Shown: positions 18,169-27,851 of the stretch, one piece after another
Position numbering within the stretch: position 1 is the first letter of the stretch
Layout of the letters: every line of letters begins with the position of its first letter
NCBI GenBank assembly: GCA_951640165.1
Contig: OX621266.1
Span: 7,750,001 to 7,814,000 of the forward strand
Source of the DNA: Pseudoips prasinana
Taxonomy: Eukaryota; Arthropoda; Insecta; Lepidoptera; Nolidae
Length of the DNA: 64,000 nt
Reading direction: 5' to 3'
Position numbers and translations under genes: made by a program
Notes under the pieces: model-generated
The model's database searches: none
Told to the model about the DNA's origin: nothing
What the model saw: the letters and a program-made list of their open reading frames with translations, nothing else

Positions 18169-19084
18169 AACCAGGATCCCATAATTTAACCCAACTAGCC
18201 ATTTTTCAGTTAAAACAGCTATATCTCCGAAACGGCTCATCCTAGCCCAAAAATAACATCAAATCTGGTTCTCTAAAGAGAACCTAATAGCAAGGTAGAG
18301 CTAATTTACACACGCGGTCTGGTCTCCAAATTCCCAAGTTTTCACACTCTCGGGGGCCTACCTCAGCGCGCAGACCAGTATCTGTATAATCTGTCATCTC
18401 CTTACTTAGCAGAACATAACATACAACGGACAGAACTATTTCCACCCCTGAACTCCTCAAACTGAGGGAACTCAGCAGGGGTTCTAGGGTTCAGATACCT
18501 AATTTGTACCGTTTCTTCTTTAAACCTGTTAGCTACCCTCCCACCATTACTAAAAGTGTTTTTATATCCGTCGTAGGACTTGCAGACCCGGAGATATTAC
18601 TGTTTTAATATCCCCCCTATATATACATACATTTAAATAAACTATATATACATACTTTTAAATAAAAATATAATTTCGTTCCCACTTCTTAACTCTTTAC
18701 TCCCGTGATTTCAGCCGTAGAGCGTCGGGGTCCCCACTGTTGTTAAAGGGGGGGACATCTACTTCACATTCCCTCATTAGCCAACCGATAAGTACATAAA
18801 GGCTATTAACTTCTTAACGTTAATCTCGGCACTCGTACATAATAGGGAAATCCCAAAACTAGGTCCGACATATATATATATATAACTTATATATATATAT
18901 AACTCAGGCACGTAACGCACGTTATACCTAGATCCGTTATCTGCTCGGTTTAATACTAACCATCCACGTATTGCAGCCGGGAAAATATATCAGTAATATA
19001 CGGGGACATATATCAGGAATACCACAGTACATACTGACAATATAACCACGGACTTACATAGCCCATATATTCCCCAACTTAATA

Positions 19085-19134
19085 CCGTTTGATTAATATT
19101 TTTATCTTGTATAGTTTCCGAGAACAGTAATTTT
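19085..19134. repeat. 50-bp imperfect direct repeat, second copy
   Basis: This is the partner of 18119-18168, with six differences in 50 positions. Confidence 0.6.
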
Positions 19135-19566
19135 CGGCATCGAAGAAAGCTAAGGGCTCTCACTACTCTATTTTCATTTCTTAACTCTCCTACTTCTCCT
19201 GCTTACTTAGCTTCCCATTTTCAATACCTTTCTTCTAACCATAATAAAAATCTTCGTTCTTCCTATAACCGCCTTTTACAATGCCCTTCTCACCGGACTA
19301 ACTTTCTCCATTCTTCGTTTTTCGTACAATCTGTACTTCTTTGGAATGCGCTACCCCTCGAAATCAGAATGGCTAAGACTCGATACACGTTTAAAAATAA
19401 AATCCGTAAGTACTTTCTTAGTACTATTAAGGCAGAATCATCTCCACAATAATATTTGTATGTATATGTTATTATATATATATATATTATTTATTTATTT
19501 ATTTATATTGCTGTATATATTTATTTTATATATTCATATATAATATTTATATGGATGTACTCTCCG

Positions 19567-19818
19567 TTATTTTTTTTTTTTTTATTTTATTTTATTAATA
19601 AGCACACCAACAGTACAATTACATAGACTTATAAATTATTCAGTTAACTAATGTTATGTGTTAGTAATCATACAGATAACAGGTATGCATAACATGGTTG
19701 AAAATGTCTTTATAGACTTCCAGTGCAGATAAAATTCTGCTTAAAAATCACAAAAATAACTACACAGACTTAAATTAAAGAACTATAGTAAGTAGGCCGT
19801 ACAAGATTTAGATACATA
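19567..19818 (-). other. 3'UTR and A-rich tail of the CR1/Jockey-type element
   Basis: This AT-rich sequence lies beyond the ORF2 stop and ends on the minus strand in AAAATAAAATAA followed by a long A run. The end point is approximate because the flanking DNA is also AT-rich. Confidence 0.55.
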
Positions 19819-22656
19819 TTATTTATACAATAGGAAATGTCTGTATGATACAAATTTCATTGAAAAAATGTCTAAAGATGTATTATTTGTTAATCTTTCA
19901 TTATATAACCTTGCAAAACGCGTAAGGGGACTGTTATATGAAGAATTTAAAGTAGATTTGGGTATATCAAATAATCGATATAGCCGTACTGAGCGTTGAG
20001 GCACCTTGAAGTTAAAATGTTTTATCAATTGGGAATCAACAGAGCCATTTATGATCTTGTGGAGATATAGAAGATCAGAGATTTCGCGTCTTTCCTTTAA
20101 TGATAGTATTTTGAAGTGTGCCAATCTGTCATTGTAGTCAGGAATAGACTTACGGATTCCATTTCTTATGGACAAACAACGTATAAAGCGAGCTTGGGTG
20201 GATTCAATACCATTCGAATAGGTCGAGTAATAGGGAGACCATATGACTGAACAATACTCGAGAGTACTCCTTACCAAAGCATTATATAGAAGTATAATGC
20301 TATCATTATTCCGAAAGGGTTTTGTCATTCTAATAACGAATCCCAGAGTTTTCTTTGCTTTAAGCATTATGTAATCCATGTGTTGGCGCAATGATAAAGA
20401 GGCATCAAAGTAAACTCCAAGATCGCGAATAACAGGCACTCGGTCGAGATACACTCCGTCAATGTGGTATTTATTGTCTATAAATTTAGTTTTGTTCGTG
20501 AATGTTATGTAATGACATTTTTTTATATTGAGCGTCATTTTATTGTCCACACACCATTGCTGGAGAAGGTCAAGATCGTTTTGAAGTTTTGAGCAGTCAT
20601 TTCCAACAGTTATTCGAGAAAATATCTTTAGATCATCTGCATATGCCAGGCATTCGCATTGCAGTAAGTCCAGGAGGTCATTTATAAATAACAAAAATAA
20701 TAAAGGACCTAATTTGGACCCTTGAGGAACACCGGAACTTGGAATAAATGGAATTGATTCATAACCTGACAGAGATACAAGCTGGCAACGATTTTGTAGG
20801 TAACTTTCAAACCAACGCAATAAAGAACCGTGAATCCCTGCATGATTTAGCTTCGTAGAAAGGATGGAATGATCGACCCGATCAAATGCTTTGGCAAAAT
20901 CCGTGTATACAGCATCAACCTGACCTCTAGCTTCAAAAGTATCTGTAATAAACGTTGTATATATAATTAAGTTTGAAGCTGTAGACCGGTCAGAGACAAA
21001 GCCGTGTTGCCGGGGATTAATTAAGTGTCTGAGATGCGAGTAAACTACTTTATATATTAAACCTTCAAATAATTTAGCAAATTGAGAAATAATAGAAATA
21101 GGCCGGTAATTAGTGACGTCATTCATGCTTCCAGATTTATGTATGGGGACAATATGAGATATTTTCCATATTTCAGGGAAAGTACCTTCATCAAGCGATT
21201 TATTAAAAATTATAAAAAGCGGGTGAATGAGAGCATTCATACAAACGTGAATGAAAGTAGGAGGTATACCGTCTGGCCCAGCACCTTTGTTTAAGTTAAT
21301 TTTTTCTATAGCTGATTTGATGTCAGTCTCTAATATACTGATAGAAGGTAAAGTGTAGCTGGATTTGAGGTGCGCCTCTTGATTAATTGACTGTGATTTA
21401 TCGCTGTTGCTAGTGTATACTGAAGAAAAATATTCTGCGAAGAGATTAACCACATCCGTACCTCCCTCTCCAACACGATTACCATATAAGACCTGGTGCG
21501 GAACACCTTTATAAGACTTTTTTGTTTTTACGTAACCCCAAAATGCCTTGATATTACTTTTTAAATTGCTCTCTAGCCTTTCTATGTAACCGCGAAAGCA
21601 ATTCAATATAGCTAATTTAGCTTTTGATCGTAAACAATCGAAAGTATCATAGTCTCGAGGATTACGGAACTTTTTGAACCAGCTGTGATATTTATCCTTT
21701 TCTTTAAGAAGTCTAATTAATGACAATGAAAACCAGACTGGATATTTACCCTTCTTAGGCTTACCTTGAGGAGTATATTTTTCAATAATTTCCCACAAAA
21801 TATTGTAAAAATGTTGAACATACTCGTTACAATCCAAGTTAGAAAACTGATCCCACTCAATACGTTTTAAATCATTAATACAAGATTCATAGTCAGTTTT
21901 AGAAAAATTAAAATTTATATGTGATGTATTATGACTCAGATTGGGTTCAAATTGCATCTGGTACACTAACTCTAGGGGCGGGTGGTGAATATCCAGTTTA
22001 CTAAGGGCCGGCGCTTCGGCGACATGTACACTCATCTTACTATCCACCATAATGAGATCTAAGATATTGCTATTTTGATTACAAATATTGTTAACTTGTA
22101 TATGGTCTGTCATACTAAGAAAGTTCTTGAGGGCTATGGATTTTGGATCAGAAAGTCCGAGAAAAGGGTTGGTATGTGACCAATTAATATGTGGAAGATT
22201 AAAATCACCAATTATCAGTGACATTGATTCCGGGTATCCAAGACATATTTCTTCGGTTCTAGATAGAAATTCATTAAAAACGTCAGGAGGTATATAACTA
22301 GGTAGATAGACAAGACAAAGATTAATACAGACATTTCCAATTGACAAACATAACCAAATATCCTCTACAGAGGTTTGCCAATGTATTTTATTCACAAATG
22401 TAAATTTATTACTAACAGCTACCAATAACCCGCCACCATAAGATTTTGAATAAACTTGTTTAAAAGCCGCGCTACGATCGCGACGTATAACAGTGTATCT
22501 TTGATCAAAATATTCCGAAGATAAAAATGCTTCGTCTAACCAAGTTTCTGTAATACATACTATATCATAATTTGTGTTTAAAATTGAAAAGAGAAATTCT
22601 TGTGCTTTTGTTTTTATTCCTCTTACGTTTTGATAAAAGATAGATAACTTAACCAT
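19819..22656 (-). CDS. ORF2: endonuclease and reverse transcriptase, CR1/Jockey type
   Basis: The product is 945 aa from the ATG at 22656 (MVKLSIFYQNVRG). The N-terminal APE-type endonuclease shows QNVRGI, TETWL, SYGGGLLVAV, IGDFNLPHINW and a late LDIHHPPLEL block. The RT shows GAGPDGIPP, NYRPISI, GFVSDRSTASNL, TDFAKAFDRVDH, SGVPQGSKLGPLLF, AYADDLKIF and VIRDLGVYFD. It ends without RNase H. The frame is open end to end. The first 93 or so codons are also present just upstream as a truncated duplicate (22690-22998), so translation of this ORF may be hindered. Confidence 0.92.
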   Translation of the reverse strand: MVKLSIFYQNVRGIKTKAQEFLFSILNTNYDIVCITETWLDEAFLSSEYFDQRYTVIRRDRSAAFKQVYSKSYGGGLLVAVSNKFTFVNKIHWQTSVEDIWLCLSIGNVCINLCLVYLPSYIPPDVFNEFLSRTEEICLGYPESMSLIIGDFNLPHINWSHTNPFLGLSDPKSIALKNFLSMTDHIQVNNICNQNSNILDLIMVDSKMSVHVAEAPALSKLDIHHPPLELVYQMQFEPNLSHNTSHINFNFSKTDYESCINDLKRIEWDQFSNLDCNEYVQHFYNILWEIIEKYTPQGKPKKGKYPVWFSLSLIRLLKEKDKYHSWFKKFRNPRDYDTFDCLRSKAKLAILNCFRGYIERLESNLKSNIKAFWGYVKTKKSYKGVPHQVLYGNRVGEGGTDVVNLFAEYFSSVYTSNSDKSQSINQEAHLKSSYTLPSISILETDIKSAIEKINLNKGAGPDGIPPTFIHVCMNALIHPLFIIFNKSLDEGTFPEIWKISHIVPIHKSGSMNDVTNYRPISIISQFAKLFEGLIYKVVYSHLRHLINPRQHGFVSDRSTASNLIIYTTFITDTFEARGQVDAVYTDFAKAFDRVDHSILSTKLNHAGIHGSLLRWFESYLQNRCQLVSLSGYESIPFIPSSGVPQGSKLGPLLFLLFINDLLDLLQCECLAYADDLKIFSRITVGNDCSKLQNDLDLLQQWCVDNKMTLNIKKCHYITFTNKTKFIDNKYHIDGVYLDRVPVIRDLGVYFDASLSLRQHMDYIMLKAKKTLGFVIRMTKPFRNNDSIILLYNALVRSTLEYCSVIWSPYYSTYSNGIESTQARFIRCLSIRNGIRKSIPDYNDRLAHFKILSLKERREISDLLYLHKIINGSVDSQLIKHFNFKVPQRSVRLYRLFDIPKSTLNSSYNSPLTRFARLYNERLTNNTSLDIFSMKFVSYRHFLLYK

Positions 22657-23060
22657 AATAATTGCAAAAGAAATAAGGATCTACGTCACCTAAACTGTTA
22701 AAAACCTTAAATAATCTTGCCAATGTATTTTATTCACAAATGTAAATTTATTACTAACAGCTACCAATAACCCGCCACCATAAGATTTTGAATAAACTTG
22801 TTTAAAAGCCGCGCTACGATCGCGACGTATAACAGTGTATCTTTGATCAAAATATTCCGAAGATAAAAATGCTTCGTCTAACCAAGTTTCTGTAATACAT
22901 ACTATATCATAATTTGTGTTTAAAATTGAAAAGAGAAATTCTTGTGCTTTTGTTTTTATTCCTCTTACGTTTTGATAAAAGATAGATAACTTAACCATAA
23001 TAATTGCAAAAGAAATAAGGATCTACGTCACCTAAACTGTTAAAAACCTTAAATAATCTT
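22377..23060. repeat. 342-bp tandem duplication (two copies: 22377-22718 and 22719-23060)
   Basis: The two 342-bp units read the same over their whole length by eye. Each contains the end of ORF1's 3' codons, the ORF1/ORF2 spacer and the first 93 or so codons of ORF2. The length is a multiple of three. The near identity indicates a recent event in this copy rather than a feature of the family. Confidence 0.9.
22690..22998 (-). pseudogene. Truncated duplicate of the ORF2 N-terminus
   Basis: This 102-aa frame starts with the same MVKLSIF sequence as ORF2 and copies its endonuclease N-terminus up to KIHWQ. It then runs into the duplicated ORF1 end (DYLRFLTV) and stops. It sits between ORF1 and the full ORF2 and would act as a decoy start. 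No catalytic unit remains. Confidence 0.9.
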
Positions 23061-24077
23061 ATCTAAAGACTGTTCATCTTTAATCAGAATACTTTTGGAA
23101 TCTTCATTTTTACATACATATATTTTCCCATATTTAATCCACACAAATTTGTACGATTTTTCTTTTGCCTTAAGCCGAGCGGCAGCATGTAGAGACTTAT
23201 TAATAGGTGAGAGATGCTCAGAAACATAAATGGGTTGCTTGGCGCAAGAGTAGCCTAAAAGGGATGTGTTTAATTTATTATCTTTGTTGGCTTTGTTGTA
23301 TCGGGTTACAGCTGAGTATAGTTCGTCTCGGCACCTAGGGCTGCATAATTTGACCACAACAGTTCGAGGACGTGACTTGTTGTTCGTAAGACTGGCGACA
23401 CGAGTACATTTCATTATTTGACAGTCATTTAGTTTATATGAAACGACATTCGCCAATTGAAGCAATATATTTGAAAGAACTTCATTTTTGTTTTCCGGCA
23501 AGCCATCAATTTTCAAGTTAGCCTCCCGCATAAGTTGATCCATGTTATTCAACTGAGTTTTTAATCCACTTATGGTTCCTTGCATAGTCGCGTTCTGTGC
23601 CCGAAGTTCAACATTTTCGTGTTTCAATTGTTGGTAATTGGTTTCTAATTCCTGAACTTGTGATATGTCGAAAGAACCGGATAACTTTAATTCCTCCAGC
23701 TGATTTTTGATGTCTTCGATTTCGGCTCTAAGTTCACGGGTCATGTTTTTAACCTCTATACGCATCGAGTTACGGATTTCCTCCCTAATAATACACCTTA
23801 TATCACCTTGTTTAGTTGCATCGTCTGAGCTATCATCTTCAGTGTACGGTGATTTTTGGGCCAGAAGTGTATCATTAACCTTGCTTCCTTTAGCCGTAGG
23901 CTGACTATGAATTTTACAATTCGAACATTGCCATGCTGCTAAAGCAGTTTTACTAAGTTTTTTAAACCCGGTCGCGTTCAAATTAACACATAAGTAGTGG
24001 TAGTCGTTTTCGCAGTTTGAACATGTTAATCTATCTTGTTTTTTTACTATTTTTCCACATGTATCACAACTAGACAT
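23049..24077 (-). CDS. ORF1 with PHD finger, coiled coil and FP-type C-terminal domain
   Basis: The product is 342 aa from the ATG at 24077. Residues 1-55 form a C4HC3 PHD-like finger (CDTC, CSNC, HYLC, CSNC). Residues about 105-200 are a coiled coil rich in Glu, Gln and Leu. The C-terminal half contains LKIDGLPE, a stretch with RTVVVKLCSP and a final region with IYVSEHLSP and KFVWIKYGKIYV. That end resembles the C-terminal domain shared by many insect non-LTR ORF1 proteins and the baculovirus FP family. It probably binds element RNA; the PHD finger may read chromatin at target sites. The frame is intact. Confidence 0.88.
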   Translation of the reverse strand: MSSCDTCGKIVKKQDRLTCSNCENDYHYLCVNLNATGFKKLSKTALAAWQCSNCKIHSQPTAKGSKVNDTLLAQKSPYTEDDSSDDATKQGDIRCIIREEIRNSMRIEVKNMTRELRAEIEDIKNQLEELKLSGSFDISQVQELETNYQQLKHENVELRAQNATMQGTISGLKTQLNNMDQLMREANLKIDGLPENKNEVLSNILLQLANVVSYKLNDCQIMKCTRVASLTNNKSRPRTVVVKLCSPRCRDELYSAVTRYNKANKDNKLNTSLLGYSCAKQPIYVSEHLSPINKSLHAAARLKAKEKSYKFVWIKYGKIYVCKNEDSKSILIKDEQSLDKII

Positions 24078-24605
24078 ATTTGTTATTTAGTATTAATGCA
24101 CAAAAAGAGTTCACCAGTCTGTCGTGGGTTTGAACTAGCAATCAGCGGACTATATCGTTATGAGGCACAGGTCTGTTATACCGTGCCACAGTCACATTAA
24201 TGGTTCTACGTGAAATTGTTGATCACTATGTTACAAGTTTGAGCGGCGACACATCACATGTGTATAATATGACGGTATTCCTATTATTATAATTCACTAG
24301 TGTTCAATAACAAGTTCAAGTTCACTGTCAATGTTAAACTTAAATTCACTATTTTGAGTCACAAAACACACAGAAATTGTTTAGGAATGTGTTAGTTATT
24401 TTCTTGGAACGTTTATTTATCAAGTTTTTAATATCACTGTGTCAAACACAAACTTTTTACAGTGTTTTAGATTAAAATTATCGGAGCAGAAAAATACGTG
24501 ACCGCACTAATGGAAGTATAACTGACGTATGAAGTTTCCTCTTATTCTTTCTTTTTTATTAAGTAATATGTTTTGTATGTCTTCTTAACTTGCTTTGTCC
24601 TTTAT
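24078..24605 (-). other. 5' region of the CR1/Jockey-type element
   Basis: This is 528 bp of AT-rich sequence between ORF1's ATG and SatA. It probably includes the 5'UTR and internal promoter. A stretch near 24123-24140 (GTGGGTTTGAACTAGC) loosely resembles a Pol III B box but has no partner. No other signal is recognised. Confidence 0.45.
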
Positions 24606-25284
24606 CGACACCGCATACACGGTGATAGCACCTGTATTTCAAAAGATATTTGCAATTTTAGATTTTTCAACACCCAAACCGAGGTGTAGTGGCGGGTAGT
24701 TTCTGCCCATACATTACGTATATCTCAATCCAAAAACATACGATTTCAATAATTCTTTTTGTGTCTATCGTTTAATATTAGCCCCCCAATATATAAAGTA
24801 ACTTTGTTTTCATTATAATATACATATATATTTCTAAAATCTACCCTAAACAATAGTTTCTGTGTACTTTGTACTGAAAACATAGTTTTTGGTCATTTAC
24901 TTACTATTTTTACATAGTGCATATAGTTTTTATAGTTCTAATATCAAAAACTCAAAGAAACGCATCCGCCAACACCCTATTTGCAGTTGTAAGACACAGG
25001 GTCTTTGAGTTTTTTGATATAATCTCTAACTTTCTACTACAAATTCTAGTTTTTTTTGTGATATCTAATTATTTTTCTACTCTACCTTAATCTGTTTATT
25101 TACTCACCGGTTAGCTCTCGTCGAGACGCATCTAACGACACCGCATACACGGTGATAGCACCTGTATTTCAAAAGATATTTGCAATTTTAGATTTTTCAT
25201 CACCCAAACCGAGGTGTAGTGGCGGGTAGTTTCTGCCCATACATTACGTATATCTCAATCCAAAAACATACGATTTCAATAATT
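24606..25284. repeat. SatA array, about 1.3 monomers
   Basis: This is the same 529-bp family as 1-2878. It starts at monomer position 411 and ends at position 29 of the second following unit (that unit starts at 25256). It differs from the first array by scattered substitutions such as CAACACCC and TTTGCAGTTG. Confidence 0.95.
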
Positions 25285-27821
25285 AGGACCGCCTCTACGC
25301 CTCTTACCTAGAGGCAAAGACGGTCCTCAAGTCGGAAATGTGCGCCGCCGAGGACTCGGCAAAGGCCGAGATGCTGGAGGGCCTCGACAGGGATCCGTTT
25401 GGGAGGCCGTATAAGCAGGCGCGGAGCCAGCTGCGCCCTTACGGTCCCCCATTAGCGGAGACCCTAGAGCCGGCGTTGCTGGATGGGGTGGTTCGGTCAC
25501 TGTTTCCGCGCAGGACCGACTTCACCCCACCAACGATGAACCCCCCGCTGGGGGGGGTGGTGGCTTCGCCGGAGGAGGAGGTGCCTCCAGTGTCGGTGGA
25601 GGAATTTCGCGCGGGGGTTCTGTCCCTCCGCGCGAAGAAGACGGCCCCTGGACCAGATGGCGTCCCCGCACGGGTGGTGGCCATCGCAGCGTCCTTCATG
25701 GAGCAGAGGTTTCGGGACCTCTTCAGCGCGTGCCTGACGGCTGGGAGGTTCCCGAAGATCTGGAAGGAGGGGCAGCTTTGCCTGCTCCGGAAGGAGGGAC
25801 GCCCGGTGGACTCCCCCTCGGCATATCGGCCCATCGTTCTGCTCGATGAGGTCGGTAAATTGTTCGAGGGGATCATCGCCACCCGGCTAAATAGCCAGTT
25901 GCGGGAGGTAGGGCCAGACCTGTCGGACGCCCAGTTCGGGTTCCGACAAGGGCGTTCGACGGTCGATGCGTTGGCCCTACTCAGGGGCCAAGTGCGGGAA
26001 GTGGTCGAGGCTGGGGACGGAGTGTTGGCGGTGTCGTTCGACATCGCCAACGCCTTCAACTCCGTGCCCCACTCGACCATATTGGAGGCACTCCGGTATC
26101 ACGGAGTGCCCCAATATCTGCGGGCGATCCTGGCCAACTACCTGGAGGACCGGGAGGTCCTCCTGGCGGACAGGACGGCCAGGATCAGGCGCTACGGCGC
26201 GGAATCCGGTGTTCCACAAGGCTCGGTGCTAGGGCCCCTCTTGTGGAACATCGGATTCGATTGGCTCCTGCGGGGCACCCTCCTCCAGGGCGCGAGTGTC
26301 ATCCGCGCGGATGACACTCTCCTCGTTGCCCGGGGGAGGGACTTTCGGGAGGCGGCCTGTCTGGCCTCGGCTGGCGGATCCTTAGTGGCAGGTAGGATCC
26401 GCCAGCTTGGTTTGAGGGTAGCGCTGAACAAGACCGAGGCCGTGTTCTTTCACGGGCCTCGGCAGCGCTGCCCTCCAGACGCCCACATCGTCGTGGAGGG
26501 CGTCCGAATAGGGGTCGGGGCCCAGATGAAGTATCTGGGCCTCGTGCTGGACAGCAGGTGGCGCTTCGGCCCGCACTTCAGCGGGCTGTCGACGCGCCTG
26601 CTTAAGGCCGCGGACGCCCTCTCATGGCTCCTCCCGAACCTGGGCGGGCCCAAGGAGCGATGCCGGCGCCTCTATGCCGGCATCCTCAAAAGCATGGCCC
26701 TATATGGGGCTCCCATCTGGGCGGACTCCCTCCACAGGAGGGAGAATGCAACCGCCATCCGCAGGCCCCAACGGGCCATTGCACAGCGGGTGGCGCGAGC
26801 CTACCGCTCGGTGGGCTTCGCGGCGGCGTGCGCTCTGGCCGGCACCCCTCCATGGGAATTGGAGGCATGGGTGCTCGCCAGAGTGTACGAGTGGACGGCG
26901 CGGCGTAGGGCGCTGGGTGAGCGCCCAGCCGCGGAAGAGCGGGAGGCCGTGCGGCGGGAGGCGAGGGATGCCATCGTCCTCCACTGGGCACGCGACCTCG
27001 CCTCCGCCACCTTTGGACGCCGGACGCTGGACGCGCCCGGTCCAGTCCTGCAGGACTGGCTCGAGCGCCCCCACGGTTTCCTCTCGTTCCGTCTGGTGCA
27101 GGTGTTGTCCGGGCATGGCTGCTTCGGAACGCACCTGCATCGGATCCAGAGAGAGGAAACCCCGGCGTGCCATGACTGTGGAGTCGCGGAGGACACGGCG
27201 CAGCACACCCTCGAGGTGTGCCCAGCCTGGGCTGAGCTGCGCCGTGCCCTGACTGATATAGTCGGGCTAGACCTCTCACTTCCCAGTGTGGTGAACTCCA
27301 TGCTGGGGAGTGAGGAGGCTTGGGCGGCGGTTGCCTCCTTTTGCGAGAATGTCATGTCGCAAAAGGAGGCGGCGGAGCGTGCGCGGGAGGATGATCCTCT
27401 CGCGCCGCCGCTCCGCAGGCGAAGAAGGGGTGGGAGACGGCGGTTGTACGATCGTCGCCTCCCTCCTTCTGGTGGTGATTAGCGGGCGACAGGCGCGGGG
27501 GCGCCTTCGCTCGCATTGCACAAATCGCCACCATCGTCGGGCGGGAACGGCCGAGCACTCACGGTCGTTCCCGGGCCCCTCCACTTAGGGAGGGGCGTGC
27601 AGGCCCCGCTGTAAAGGCGGGCGGTCGTCGGTGGGGGACTGGACGTAAAGGCTGTGCCGGTTTCCCAGTCCTCCTCCACGCAGACGATGCGGGAGTGCCG
27701 CTGGGTTATTTTAGTGGGTATGCCGGAGTAGCCGGAGAGTCCCACATAACCCGTCCATCCCCCAATGGGCGGGTATGCGTAACGCATTTTTTCCCAGCGC
27801 AAACAAAAAAAAAAAAAAAAA
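25285..27821 (+). mobile_element. SART-like copy, 5'-truncated (family A, copy A1)
   Basis: This copy starts abruptly in ORF2 (DRLYASYLEAKT region), directly next to SatA with no telomeric stub. It has a complete 3'UTR (27483-27804) and A17. The missing telomeric repeat at the 5' side suggests that this edge was made by recombination or deletion rather than by insertion. Its 3' tail is joined straight to the 5'UTR of the next copy. Confidence 0.9.
25287..27482 (+). pseudogene. ORF2 fragment (RT and C-terminus) with altered catalytic motif
   Basis: About 731 codons remain, lacking the endonuclease. The frame is open to the normal stop, but the motif normally read as VICYADD is VIRADD here. 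A 3-nt deletion with a substitution replaces Cys-Tyr by Arg, so the tyrosine of YADD is gone. The C-terminal knuckle CHDC...H...C is kept. As both the endonuclease and an intact active site are lacking, this is a dead copy. Confidence 0.93.
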
Positions 27822-27851
27822 TGCCTTGCAGCTACGAATTACGCGGAGATA

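Larger units (their letters stand above)
16995..19566. other. Unassigned AT-rich non-coding DNA
   Basis: This is 2.6 kb without convincing coding potential. It lies between the telomeric stub and the 3' end of the CR1/Jockey-type element. It contains an AT dinucleotide tract (about 18870-18901), an ATTT/TA-rich stretch (about 19466-19550) and a 50-bp imperfect direct repeat (18119-18168 and 19085-19134). Recurrent phrases such as TTTCCGAG, GGGGTCCCCAC and CTCCGAAACGG suggest a decayed satellite. I recognise no element family. Confidence 0.5.
19567..24605 (-). mobile_element. CR1/Jockey-type non-LTR retrotransposon with PHD-finger ORF1
   Basis: On the minus strand this element has a 5' region (24605-24078), ORF1 with a PHD finger and coiled coil, ORF2 with endonuclease and RT, a 230-nt AT-rich 3' region and an A-rich tail built of AAAAT-like units (about 19605-19567). 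The 5' edge meets SatA at monomer position 411. There is no RNase H and no zinc knuckle in ORF2. These features point to the CR1/Jockey superfamily; the exact clade is not resolved by eye. A 342-bp duplication interrupts the ORF1-ORF2 junction. Confidence 0.85.

Noticed and set aside
24101..24210. tRNA-like or SINE-like B box near 24125
   Set aside because: There is only a loose B-box resemblance, with no A box at the right distance and no foldable cloverleaf found.
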